The position numbers and the translations under genes are program-made. A stretch of 64,000 nucleotides of DNA from Ogataea parapolymorpha DL-1. Taxonomy: Eukaryota > Ascomycota > Pichiomycetes > Pichiales > Pichiaceae. Shown piece by piece: positions 45,674 to 54,666 of the stretch (positions within the stretch are counted from its first letter, which is position 1; each line of letters begins with the position of its first letter). The stretch lies in NCBI RefSeq assembly GCF_000187245.1, contig NC_027864.1, forward strand, positions 1,054,001-1,118,000. Reading direction: 5' to 3'. The notes beneath the pieces were generated by a model. The model saw nothing but the letters and a program-made list of their open reading frames with translations, did not search any database and was not told the origin of the DNA.

Positions 45674-46057
45674 TTATTCTTGCGGTTGGGCCACGCTGAA
45701 CTGTTCGTCCCCCCACGCAAACGCCACCGCGAGCCCGTCGTGCAGCTCCAATTCGTCCACCTCACGGATCTCGTCGTCCAGCACTGCAATCCGCAATCCC
45801 TCAGCGGTGACTTTCTCTCTTCCCTCTTCGGCCTCGTCGCTCTGGGCCGCCTCCTCGTCCTCCTCGGCTTCCTCGAACGAGGGCACTGGCACGTCCACAT
45901 CTGTTTGCGATAGCCCCACAGGCTCACTGTGCAACAGCAGTCCGCCCGCGCTGTTCAGCATCTCTGCCAGCCGCTGTTTCAGCTCCCCCACCCCGGACCC
46001 AGGCGGCACACTCACAAACACCGTCAGGCCCTGTCTTTTCGCCTTCACCGTGATCAT
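45674..46057 (-). CDS. unknown small acidic protein, possibly ubiquitin-like
   Basis: A 127-aa protein starting MITVKAKRQGLTVFVSVPPG, then SGVGELKQRLAEMLN. It has a Glu/Ala-rich acidic linker at about 60-82 and a second folded part (LRIAVLDDEIREVDELELHD, then GLAVAFAW). The first 40 residues, two strands followed by a helix, look like a beta-grasp fold. I do not recognise a named family. The ATG at 46057 is chosen; the frame extends upstream only by a TTG and one more codon. It converges on RPS13. Confidence 0.65.
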   Translation of the reverse strand: MITVKAKRQGLTVFVSVPPGSGVGELKQRLAEMLNSAGGLLLHSEPVGLSQTDVDVPVPSFEEAEEDEEAAQSDEAEEGREKVTAEGLRIAVLDDEIREVDELELHDGLAVAFAWGDEQFSVAQPQE

Positions 46058-46132
46058 ATGCAAAATCTCTGGCTTGGCTTTTTCGTAAATTAACTTTTTT
46101 TTTCCCTCCTTTGTTGTTTTAAGGCCAAATTA

Positions 46133-47476
46133 ATGAGTTCGACGTCGGATGCTCCTTCCGCCACCTCTTCGGCCGCCAACGTGGCCGGAAACTTTATAGG
46201 AAGCAAGCCGTCCACAGTGCTGTTTTTCATCGCGCTGTGCGTGGGCGTCATCATTGCCGTTCTATTTATATTCTTCACCTTCAGATACCTTGTGCGGTCT
46301 CGCTTTGGGCTGTACAGCTCGGCGCCGCAGTTTGCCCGCAATCCGTTCTACATGGGCCCCACGGGGCGCGCGTCCATGAACGGCCTCCAGCCGTACTTTG
46401 AGCACGACATCGCCCTCAACCTCGCGGGCCACCGCCATCTGCACGGGTACCGTCCCCGTCGCCGCGAGGGGTACTCGCGGAAGCGCAAGCTAACGCAGGA
46501 GGAGGTCGACGACCTGTTCCCGCTGAAAACGTACGCCAAGTGGCTCAACGGTGGCCAGGAGGATGTCATCAACAGGAACGAGGGCGTCCTGGTGTACGAG
46601 GAGGACGCTGGACATCGGAACACTCCTGAGGAGCAGGACGACTTCCAGGACGCGCGGTCCTCGCCGCCAGAGGAGGTTGATCTGGCCGACCAGAACAAAA
46701 CCGACAACATCGAGCTTAGCGAAACAGTTCCTGCTACAGCCTCGTCCGCCGACGCCGCACAGGACCTCCACTTCACCTCTGGGATGTGCGCAATCTGTCT
46801 GGACAATTTGCTGGACGACGACGAGGTCCGCGGCCTGATCTGCGGTCACGTGTTCCATGCCGACTGCGTGGACCCCTGGCTCGTCAATCGGCGCGGCTGC
46901 TGTCCGATGTGCAAACGTGACTTCTTCATGCGCGACCAGACCCGTTCGCGCCACACCAACGAGGCCCAGGGCGACCGCAGTCTCGACAGCATCTTCAACG
47001 ACGCGGAGTCGGTGAGCGACCTGTTCTTCCCGCGTTCCACCAAGTTCAAGGCCCAGACGCTGCTGGCATCGTTGCAGCTCGTGCGCAACGGCGAGTACGC
47101 GACTGAGGGCCAGACGTCGGCTGCAACGGCGCCGCCTACCGGCCCGATCGAGGAGGTTACCCCGATGCACAACAGCGACTTCAACCGACCACCCATGCCG
47201 GAGCTGCGCTCGCTGCAGTCGTCCATCATGGAGATCGTCAACGAGAGACCGTTCCACCCAGACGACTTGCGCGACATCGACACGCTCGCGTTCCAGACCG
47301 TCAACGACAAGTTCACGATGCTGTCGGCGATTTTCTGGCGCATCATGGGCATCCGCAAAGAGGACCTGTACTACCACTACGTGCTGGTGTTCTACGAGCG
47401 CAACCGCAGCGCACGGCTCAGCTCGCGGCCCGGTGGCGAGCCCGAGCAGCCGCAGCAGCCCGAGCAGATGGTGTGA
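46133..47476 (+). CDS. membrane-anchored RING-H2 ubiquitin ligase
   Basis: A 447-aa protein with one membrane segment at about 28-52 (TVLFFIALCVGVIIAVLFIF), a basic region, and an acidic middle. A RING-H2 domain follows at about 220-262: CAICLDNLLDDDE, CGHVFHADCVDPWL and CCPMCKR. All eight metal ligands are visible. The C-terminal region (EIVNERPFHPDDLRDIDTLA) may be a further small domain. Such single-pass RING-H2 proteins usually act as ligases on endosomal, Golgi or vacuolar membranes. I cannot name the ortholog. Confidence 0.85.
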   Translation: MSSTSDAPSATSSAANVAGNFIGSKPSTVLFFIALCVGVIIAVLFIFFTFRYLVRSRFGLYSSAPQFARNPFYMGPTGRASMNGLQPYFEHDIALNLAGHRHLHGYRPRRREGYSRKRKLTQEEVDDLFPLKTYAKWLNGGQEDVINRNEGVLVYEEDAGHRNTPEEQDDFQDARSSPPEEVDLADQNKTDNIELSETVPATASSADAAQDLHFTSGMCAICLDNLLDDDEVRGLICGHVFHADCVDPWLVNRRGCCPMCKRDFFMRDQTRSRHTNEAQGDRSLDSIFNDAESVSDLFFPRSTKFKAQTLLASLQLVRNGEYATEGQTSAATAPPTGPIEEVTPMHNSDFNRPPMPELRSLQSSIMEIVNERPFHPDDLRDIDTLAFQTVNDKFTMLSAIFWRIMGIRKEDLYYHYVLVFYERNRSARLSSRPGGEPEQPQQPEQMV

Positions 47477-47524
47477 CTACGATACTCTATTCATTTCTGT
47501 TCCATTATCTAATTAAACGTGCGA

Positions 47525-48685
47525 TCACTCATTCACTGACAATTTTTCAGTTCCAGCCACCAGCTCGTCCTCGTCATCCTCCACTGGTAGCACGTTGAAC
47601 GACGAGTGTTTTGGACCGTCTGTCTTGGCCTTCTGCTTGGTCTCTGGCTCCTTATGCTCCCGTGGCTTGCGCTCCTTGTTCAGCGCAGAGCCACGCAGGT
47701 TTTCCCAGTCCACGTCAGGCTCCGGCTTCTTTGGCTTGCTGCGCAGAGCGCCCTCGCTCCTCTTGCGAACGCCCTCTGCCACGCTGTCTCTGGCGGCGCC
47801 CCAATCCGGCTCTGGTGCACGCTCTCTTCTAGGCGCACGCTCTGCACGCTCTGCACGCTCCACACGCACGGGCTCGCCGCTCCTGATGGCGCCCCAGTCC
47901 GGCTCCGGCCCACGGGCCCGTGGCTCTCTGCGAGGTCCCAGCCGCTCGCGCCGAGGCTCGGGAACAGCAGCGCCCTCTCTGACGGCGGTCCAGTCTGGCT
48001 CCGGTGCCGCCTCTCTGCGAGACGGCAACCGTTCTCTCCGGCCCTCCCGCACCGCAGGCGTGCTTCTAACGGCCCCCCAGTCAGGCTCTGGCGCCCGCTC
48101 GCGCATTCTGTCGCCTCTGAAGTCTCCCCCGCGCTGCTCGCGCTGCTCGCTGCGCGGGCCGTCCCGCATCGTGCCCCAGTCGATGTCTCCACGTGACTGG
48201 CGGCCACCACGGCCCCCAAACGGCTCCTTCGTGGGAGCAGCCACGCTGACGTACGCAACACGGCCGCCCAGGTTCTGTCCCGATAGTTTTAATGCCTCTT
48301 CCAATGTTTTCCTATTCTTAAACGTAATGAAAGCAAATCCTCTGAGCGCCCCCGTGTGCTGGTCCTTTGGAGCGTAGAAATCGACAATCTCGTCAAACGG
48401 ATCCTCAATGCGCAAATTGTCGGCAAAAAACGCCTGGATCTCATCCTCCTGCGCGTCTCTCGGCAGATTGCTCACTCTCGCGGTGTATGGCGCACGGTCC
48501 GGGATTGGATACTCGGCTCTTTCGTAGTCCCTGTCGTTTCCTCCGCCCCTGCTTCCTGACGGCTTGCCGCTGACGGGCACCTCCAGCGTGTTCATGTCGA
48601 ACTCCTCGTCCGCCCACGAGCCGCCAAAGCTTTCGTCCGCCAGGAACGAGCCCAGGTCCATCTTAACTTTGTTCTTAGGAGGCAT
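47525..48685 (-). CDS. TIF3: TIF3, translation initiation factor eIF4B
   Basis: A 386-aa protein that begins MPPKNKVKMDLGSFLADESF-GGSWADEE, as in yeast eIF4B. An RRM lies at about 62-145 (YTARVSNLPRDAQEDEIQAF, then GFAFITFKNRKTLEEAL). The C-terminal half has six to seven degenerate repeats around DWGAVR (IDWGTMRDG, EPDWGAVRST, EPDWTAVREG, EPDWGAIRSG, EPDWGAARDS, VDWENLRGS). These correspond to the 26-residue repeats that bind the 40S subunit in S. cerevisiae. It stimulates eIF4A in start-site scanning. The 44 codons of open frame upstream begin in the next gene's leader and are excluded. Confidence 0.93.
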   Translation of the reverse strand: MPPKNKVKMDLGSFLADESFGGSWADEEFDMNTLEVPVSGKPSGSRGGGNDRDYERAEYPIPDRAPYTARVSNLPRDAQEDEIQAFFADNLRIEDPFDEIVDFYAPKDQHTGALRGFAFITFKNRKTLEEALKLSGQNLGGRVAYVSVAAPTKEPFGGRGGRQSRGDIDWGTMRDGPRSEQREQRGGDFRGDRMRERAPEPDWGAVRSTPAVREGRRERLPSRREAAPEPDWTAVREGAAVPEPRRERLGPRREPRARGPEPDWGAIRSGEPVRVERAERAERAPRRERAPEPDWGAARDSVAEGVRKRSEGALRSKPKKPEPDVDWENLRGSALNKERKPREHKEPETKQKAKTDGPKHSSFNVLPVEDDEDELVAGTEKLSVNE

Positions 48686-48809
48686 GCTATACTGATTGTT
48701 TGTTGGAAAGAATAAAAAATTTTCATGATTTTTTCCACTGCAGACGTCTATCGGCGCGTCGCCCCGGTCTTTTTCCCTAGAAAGCAATCTCGCGTACACT
48801 TCTTGCCAT

Positions 48810-51800
48810 ATGAACAACTACGCCGTTCTGGCCCTTGTGCTTCTGTCGTGGCCTCTATTTGGCATTCTGCTGGGCATACGTGTGTCTGTCCGGGGCATTG
48901 GCCTGTCGCCGGCCCCATTCTCTTTCCTGCTCCCGATAGCAATATATGGGCTCCGGGTGCAGGTTCTGGGCGTGAGTGTCGCTATCGGCCACATTGCGCT
49001 CGCGTGCAGCTGTTCACGGCCATTTTTGAGAGTATACCTCGGCTCGGTGGTGGTCAATCGGGCACAAAGCGGCAAAAAATCGACGCCGTCCCGAGACGAG
49101 TCCAAAGGTCTTTCGTATTGGCAGATCGCGCTAGATCTCGTGCTTAGGTGGGTCCCGGAGACACTGGTAAGTGTCGATGACTTTTCCATGGACCAAATGC
49201 ACGTTCGCTCGGCCCGCGTGCGGTTTTCTAAAGGACGTGTCTATAGACTGTCAACGGCGATTTCGAGGGTGGAATACGCCGACTCCCGCTTTAACGTGGG
49301 GGTCTCGGACATCAGCTTCAGTGGGGTAATGCATATAGAACACAAAAAGCTGCATTCCAGCGGCAATCTTGTCGCAGGGGCCATCACTTTCTCGCCAAGC
49401 GGATCGGTGCCGCCTGTCACCGTCTCTGCGGTCAAAATTCTCCTTCAGGGGGACTCCCTCCATGCATCCGTGAAGGGTATCCACGCAAAGGACATTCTCA
49501 CTATTCCCCAGCTCACTTACTCGCGCAGCCCAGCGAACGGCTCACAGCTTGAAATGGCCGCTATCGACGCCGACATCTCCCTGCCGCTCGTATTTGCGCT
49601 GCTCTCCTTGTTCGTGCCGCCTAAAAGCTCCTCCTCAAGCTCTTCCTCCGGCCCTGCCTGGCCCTCTGTCATTGTGACCCGCAGCACTATTGTGCTCCGC
49701 TTGGCCAGTTTCGACCTGCGCGTGCACAGCCGGGATCTGTTTTTTTCTGCCACCGCTGCTACCATCGGCAACGTGCGGCTGGAGATTATGCGGCACGGGC
49801 GGTGGACGCGGCTGCTGAGCGTCCAGGACGTGTCGGTGGATGACAATTTGGATGCCAATGTTGCGTTTGCCAAGCTTTCTCTGCCCCACGGGTTCCTCAT
49901 CTATGAACTGTTTGACAGCGCTTCCAACACGGCCAAAAGCTTGAAGCAGCACGTGCACACGCTGCGCACTGGCAGCGACGAGCTGATTATTGCACCCCAT
50001 GCACGGTCGCCGGTGAATTTGCCCAATATTCGTGTCCACGCAGGGATTGTGGCGGTGTGTTTCGAGAACGACCCGTTCGAAACCGAGCTCGGCATGATAT
50101 ATCAGCTCGGCAGGGTCGAGCAGCGGTCGCGGCTGCAGAAGTGGGCGCTGTTGGAAGACGGCGAGTTTCTGGACGTCCTGAACGAGCACATCTCATCGTC
50201 CTGGATCCGGCTAGTGCGCGAGTACCGCACAAAACTCACAGCTACCGTCGAGCGCAATGCGCAATTTCTTGAAGGCCGCAGCCATCAGCACGCCAGCACG
50301 AGCGCGCCTGTGATGTCCTTGTACCTGGAGGAGGTAGACCTAAAGGTTGGTCCCCCACATATGGACGAGTCGCTTCCAGCTTACATTGAGCGCGTGGGCA
50401 AAGGCATGCCGCGCGACACGGAGTACACAACGCTGATTCCGGCGTATGTGGACCTTTCCGTGGGGCAGGTGCGCGCACACCTGCTTGATCTGCCGCTGCC
50501 GCTGGCTTGGGTGCCGTGGGGCAAAACAGCGGGTCTTCGTGTATGTGGCAACGTGGTGCTGCTGGAACAGCTGGGCGGCGACTGGCGGTGGTGCGACGTG
50601 GACGTGGGGGGTAGCAAGTCTATGCGTGTCCCACGCACCATGGCCGCCATGAAGACGCTTGCAGAACTCACAGCCACCGTGCTGACCGACCAGCCAGTCA
50701 TCCTTACGTGGGGGGCCTCGATCCAGCCGGTCCTGCGCCAGCTGTCACTCTGCTTCGACAGTTTCAGCAAGCCCAGAATAGACCCGAGCCCTAAACTCGG
50801 CATTTGGGACAAGCTGCGTCTCATTGCGCACGGCTACGTCGACCTGGTGTGGGCCACCGAGGCCGGGCTACAGATTAACATCAAGGGCTCGATGGACCCG
50901 TACGAACTGCACGGGGCGGCGGCTGGGTTCGCATTTGTGTTCCGCAAAAACGTGCGGCTGGAGTTGAACGACCCACGCAATGCACCGGACGACTTTGCCG
51001 TTGTGCGCGCGAGCGAAACAATGTTTGGAGTGCCTGACCATCTGGGCACCCTGCCTTGTTGGTGCAGTGCACACCCGGTGTACCTTGGCCAAAAACTGCA
51101 AAATTCGCTCTCTACCTCCACTTTTGGCTACTACCTGAACGAAAGCATCTTCTCGCCATTGCCCCCACGCACATCGTTCAAGCGAGCTGTTTCACTCGGC
51201 GGCGAGGTTGAGTTCAAGTTGTCGTTCAAATTTGAGCGCTCCAAAACTACATCCATCCCCCACTATGCTGTCTCCATGGTACTCCCCCCACAGCCTCCCA
51301 ACCACGACTCCTACGCCGGCTTCCGCACAGATACAATCCACATGGGCATCCACTTGGCAACCAGATCGGCGTCCAATTCTGTGCACGTGACCCCAGTCAC
51401 GTTCTCGTTCTTCACGAAATGGTTCAAGCTCTTTAGCAGCGACGTGTCGCTGCCTATTCGCAATGGCCCGATTTTCGGCACAAAGCCGGAGTCGGTCAAG
51501 TTTGCCTCGCATCTCGCATCCTTTTCCTACAACTTTAACGTCCACCCGCTGTACATTTTCCACGGCTACCGTCTCGACCTCGACGACCCAGGAAACAAAT
51601 GTGCTCTTGGGTTTAAAGCCAAGATGGAGGATCTTCGATTGCAGCTACACCAGCGCAAAAAGCCGATGGTGCTCAAGAATGAAAATCTCAACAAGCAGGT
51701 GAAATTGATGCAGATGAGTTTCGACACCGGCGAAGTTCGTTTTTGCAACGTAGATGTGCGTGTGGTGGCTGCAGAGGAGCAAAAAACTGGCCATGACAAG

Positions 51801-53570
51801 TATCCTGCCGCTGCAGAACCCTGGTTTGACCGCCAGGACTTTGAAGAGCAGAACATGGAGGCTCTAGGGGCCGTTTCCGCAGAATATTTGCATTTATTCC
51901 ACTGCGAGGAAATGGCGTATCTTCTCGACCACGACTCTGCCAAGTTCCGCAACGTCGTCAAGGCAACACGCCCGCTGGCAAAGTGGAACTGTGCCGTGCG
52001 CAACCGCGTGTTCCAGTACCTACAGCGGCTCGAGTTCCGGCACTCGTACTCGTACTACCGCAGCTACCAGGCATTCCGCACGGCGCGGGCGTCATGGGCC
52101 GAGGAGCGGGCCGAAACGGTGTCACATGACGACGTAAGCTTTGACAATCGCAGCTTGCGCATTGACACCTTTGAGACTGATTTGCGCGCCGTGGAACACT
52201 CGGCACGGAGGCTGGTCACGTGCGACGACTTTGAGGTGCTAATCAGCGAGCCTCAGATCCAGCTCATTGAGAACGACGCGGCGGACTATTTTGTGCTTTT
52301 GAGCACCCCCAAGATCGACGTGAGCGTCGTCAGCGTGAACGACGGCAGCCAGCTGGACGATGTGGACTCGCGGCCGTTGGCGACGCGATTCGGGTCCGTT
52401 CTGAAAAATACAGACATTTTTCTGATCGATCGGTCTGTCGACACAAAAGATGCGATAGTTTACGGCGACAATCCGCACTGGCCTGTGTTTTTGCCCCATC
52501 CGCCCGCAAAATACAAGATTCTGTCGCGGACGGCCATGGTGTTGCGGTTCGACCGCACGAGCAGTTTCGGCGGCGACGATCGACGCAACCTGTTCATGTT
52601 CAACATGGCCCGGCTCGAGACGCGGCTGAACTCGGCGCAGGCGCGCGCTCTGTACTCACTTGTGGCGACGCTGCTGCTGTATTCCGAGCCGCGGTCCAAG
52701 GAGCTAGACGCCGCGGTCCAGGAGATGGTGATGGTGGCCGATTTCAACGACCTGGACGCTGTGTTCGGCCAAATCGCCGACGTGACGCGCAAGCTGGCGT
52801 ACTTGCCCGAGCCGTCGCCGCTGCGCAGCCGGCTGCTGGTCGATCTGTACACGCGGATGCGTGTTTTATTGAAAGGCGGCGGAACGCGGGACGACGAGGT
52901 GGAGTGGATTCTACAGGTGGGGACGATCAAGATGGACATGGTGGAGGAAGAAAAACCGTTTTTGCGGCTGGAGATCGCGCAAGGCACGTTCAACAGGATC
53001 GAACTGGCCGACGGGGCCACCAAAAACAGGGTGACGGTGGGCACGCTACGGGCAAGAAACATGGCCGGGGCCTATTTCCCGCAACTACTCTCGGGCGTCG
53101 AATCGACGGACATGTTTGACATTTCGTGGACTATGGACCGGCCTGTGGGGGGCATTCGCGTGGTCAAGGAGGTGGACATAAAAAGCTCTCCAATCAGACT
53201 GGGGTTGGAGGAGATTGTCGGGCAGCGGGTGTTGGAGTACTTTGTGGGCGAGCAGCAGGGCGGGCAGCAGCAGGAGGAGGAAGAACACGTTGATTCGGCG
53301 TCCTCAAAGCTCATGATCATCCGCGCCGGTCGGTACTATTGGTTCCAGTCGATCCACATGGAACAGTTCGTGTTGATCGTTTCGTTGCGCGGAAAGGGCC
53401 TGAAAAAACTGCTCAATGTGACGGATTTTGAGCTGCTGTTGCCCGCTCTAGACATCGTCAACAGGCTCTGGGGGATCGACGACCTGGTGAATTATCTGAA
53501 AAAATACATCTTGCAGACATTGATGGTGCATTTCGGCAAGATCATAAGACACAAGATGAAAAGACACTAG
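48810..53570 (+). CDS. FMP27: FMP27/HOB (SABRE) bridge-like lipid-transfer protein, short form
   Basis: A 1586-aa protein with an N-terminal membrane segment (about 4-26) and long beta-rich sequence. Two hallmarks of the FMP27 family are seen: a GFWDK-type motif (LGIWDKLRLIAHGYV, near 660-675) and HQR (QLHQRKKP, near 950). Family members are rod-shaped proteins with a hydrophobic groove that move lipids at ER-plasma membrane contacts. S. cerevisiae Fmp27 and Ypr117w have about 2500-2630 residues, so this version is roughly 40 percent shorter, yet it has a family-like C-terminus (NRLWGIDDLVNYLKKYI). The frame is uninterrupted, so it is not simply broken. CSF1 is a less likely name. Confidence 0.82.
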   Translation: MNNYAVLALVLLSWPLFGILLGIRVSVRGIGLSPAPFSFLLPIAIYGLRVQVLGVSVAIGHIALACSCSRPFLRVYLGSVVVNRAQSGKKSTPSRDESKGLSYWQIALDLVLRWVPETLVSVDDFSMDQMHVRSARVRFSKGRVYRLSTAISRVEYADSRFNVGVSDISFSGVMHIEHKKLHSSGNLVAGAITFSPSGSVPPVTVSAVKILLQGDSLHASVKGIHAKDILTIPQLTYSRSPANGSQLEMAAIDADISLPLVFALLSLFVPPKSSSSSSSSGPAWPSVIVTRSTIVLRLASFDLRVHSRDLFFSATAATIGNVRLEIMRHGRWTRLLSVQDVSVDDNLDANVAFAKLSLPHGFLIYELFDSASNTAKSLKQHVHTLRTGSDELIIAPHARSPVNLPNIRVHAGIVAVCFENDPFETELGMIYQLGRVEQRSRLQKWALLEDGEFLDVLNEHISSSWIRLVREYRTKLTATVERNAQFLEGRSHQHASTSAPVMSLYLEEVDLKVGPPHMDESLPAYIERVGKGMPRDTEYTTLIPAYVDLSVGQVRAHLLDLPLPLAWVPWGKTAGLRVCGNVVLLEQLGGDWRWCDVDVGGSKSMRVPRTMAAMKTLAELTATVLTDQPVILTWGASIQPVLRQLSLCFDSFSKPRIDPSPKLGIWDKLRLIAHGYVDLVWATEAGLQINIKGSMDPYELHGAAAGFAFVFRKNVRLELNDPRNAPDDFAVVRASETMFGVPDHLGTLPCWCSAHPVYLGQKLQNSLSTSTFGYYLNESIFSPLPPRTSFKRAVSLGGEVEFKLSFKFERSKTTSIPHYAVSMVLPPQPPNHDSYAGFRTDTIHMGIHLATRSASNSVHVTPVTFSFFTKWFKLFSSDVSLPIRNGPIFGTKPESVKFASHLASFSYNFNVHPLYIFHGYRLDLDDPGNKCALGFKAKMEDLRLQLHQRKKPMVLKNENLNKQVKLMQMSFDTGEVRFCNVDVRVVAAEEQKTGHDKYPAAAEPWFDRQDFEEQNMEALGAVSAEYLHLFHCEEMAYLLDHDSAKFRNVVKATRPLAKWNCAVRNRVFQYLQRLEFRHSYSYYRSYQAFRTARASWAEERAETVSHDDVSFDNRSLRIDTFETDLRAVEHSARRLVTCDDFEVLISEPQIQLIENDAADYFVLLSTPKIDVSVVSVNDGSQLDDVDSRPLATRFGSVLKNTDIFLIDRSVDTKDAIVYGDNPHWPVFLPHPPAKYKILSRTAMVLRFDRTSSFGGDDRRNLFMFNMARLETRLNSAQARALYSLVATLLLYSEPRSKELDAAVQEMVMVADFNDLDAVFGQIADVTRKLAYLPEPSPLRSRLLVDLYTRMRVLLKGGGTRDDEVEWILQVGTIKMDMVEEEKPFLRLEIAQGTFNRIELADGATKNRVTVGTLRARNMAGAYFPQLLSGVESTDMFDISWTMDRPVGGIRVVKEVDIKSSPIRLGLEEIVGQRVLEYFVGEQQGGQQQEEEEHVDSASSKLMIIRAGRYYWFQSIHMEQFVLIVSLRGKGLKKLLNVTDFELLLPALDIVNRLWGIDDLVNYLKKYILQTLMVHFGKIIRHKMKRH

Positions 53571-54034
53571 CTAAAATGCACCTGGACGTGGCGTTTTTTC
53601 TGATCGGGCTCGCTTGGTGTTGTGGGTGTGCCCTTTCTCTTGCGCTCTTTCTTGGCCGACGAGTCGAAACTGTCGATGGCGAGCTTGCTGGAGTCGAAAC
53701 CGGGCACGCCATTGATTGAGCTCTTTTCAAACGAAAACAGCGACTTTAGCTGCTCCAATGGGTACTGTTTGAGCTGGACGTCGCTCAAGTCCGGGTTGTC
53801 TGGCCGGAAAACGATCGGCGAGAGCGTTCGCTCGGTAGGGATGGCGTGCTTGCCCGGCAGGTCGGCGACGTGGTTTTTGTACGACTTGCGGAGTTTGACG
53901 CCCTTGGAGCCATCGGGGTTGACCCTGGCGAGCGACTGCGCGATGGGACGCAGACCGTACAGTCGAATGACGTCTGTGTCGAAAGACGGGCGCACGGGCT
54001 CGTACTTTGTGTCCTGGTCGATAAAATAATGCAT
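53567..54034 (-). CDS. ROX3: ROX3/MED19, Mediator head-module subunit
   Basis: A 155-aa protein with the Med19 core: LYGLRPIAQSLARVNPDGSK, then GVKLRKSYKNHVADLPGKH. The tail is basic (KKERKRKGTPTT, DQKKRHVQVHFS). S. cerevisiae Rox3 has the same ARxNxDGxKxVKLRKSYKN signature. It helps join head and middle modules of Mediator. Its stop codon shares a CTAG with the stop of the FMP27-like gene. Confidence 0.93.
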   Translation of the reverse strand: MHYFIDQDTKYEPVRPSFDTDVIRLYGLRPIAQSLARVNPDGSKGVKLRKSYKNHVADLPGKHAIPTERTLSPIVFRPDNPDLSDVQLKQYPLEQLKSLFSFEKSSINGVPGFDSSKLAIDSFDSSAKKERKRKGTPTTPSEPDQKKRHVQVHFS

Positions 54035-54104
54035 GGCGACGATCGACGGAGGCTCTCAGGCCTTGAGGTCTATTTCGCGAGCTGGGTCTTTTTTTTTTTT
54101 GCTT

Positions 54105-54126
54105 CACGTGACCCCATCTAGGGCTA
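54105..54126 (+). promoter_or_regulatory. RPL32 promoter: CACGTG and AGGGCTA
   Basis: CACGTG (54105-54110) and AGGGCTA (54120-54126) lie 55-75 bases before the RPL32 ATG, just behind a run of T. The same two elements precede RPS13. Confidence 0.6.
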
Positions 54127-54180
54127 GAAAATTTTTCAAAGTAAAATAAAATACTCTCTACGATAATCTTTTCACCAACC

Positions 54181-54576
54181 ATGGCTGCATCGCTCCCACA
54201 CCCAAAGATCGTCAAGAAGCACACCAAGAAGTTCAAGAGACACCACTCGGACAGATACCACAGAGTGGCCGAGAACTGGAGAAAACAGAAGGGTATCGAC
54301 TCCTGTGTCAGAAGAAGATTCAGAGGCACCATCAGAGAGCCAAAGATCGGTTATGGATCCAACAAGAAAACCAGACACATGATGCCTTCTGGCCACAAGG
54401 CTTTCCTGGTGAAGAACGTCAAGGACCTGGAGTGTCTGATCATGCACACCAAGACCTACGCTGCTGAAATTGCCCACAACGTGTCTGCTAAGAACAGAGT
54501 CGAGATTTTGGCCCGTGCCAAGGCCATCGGCGTGAAGGTGACCAATCCTAAGGGCCGTCTGAGTCTTGAGGCATAG
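54181..54576 (+). CDS. RPL32: RPL32 (eL32), 60S ribosomal protein
   Basis: A 131-aa protein (S. cerevisiae 130) with [57 protein letters not shown] and [19 protein letters not shown]. Codon use is strongly biased toward preferred codons. Unlike S. cerevisiae RPL32, it has no intron: the frame is continuous from ATG to stop. Confidence 0.97.
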   Translation: MAASLPHPKIVKKHTKKFKRHHSDRYHRVAENWRKQKGIDSCVRRRFRGTIREPKIGYGSNKKTRHMMPSGHKAFLVKNVKDLECLIMHTKTYAAEIAHNVSAKNRVEILARAKAIGVKVTNPKGRLSLEA

Positions 54577-54666
54577 GTAGAGTAATACATGAGAAGAGAT
54601 TTAGTAGGACTGGCATTGCCATTATTTTAAAAAACTCGTATTATTTTTAATTATAAATATTTTCCC

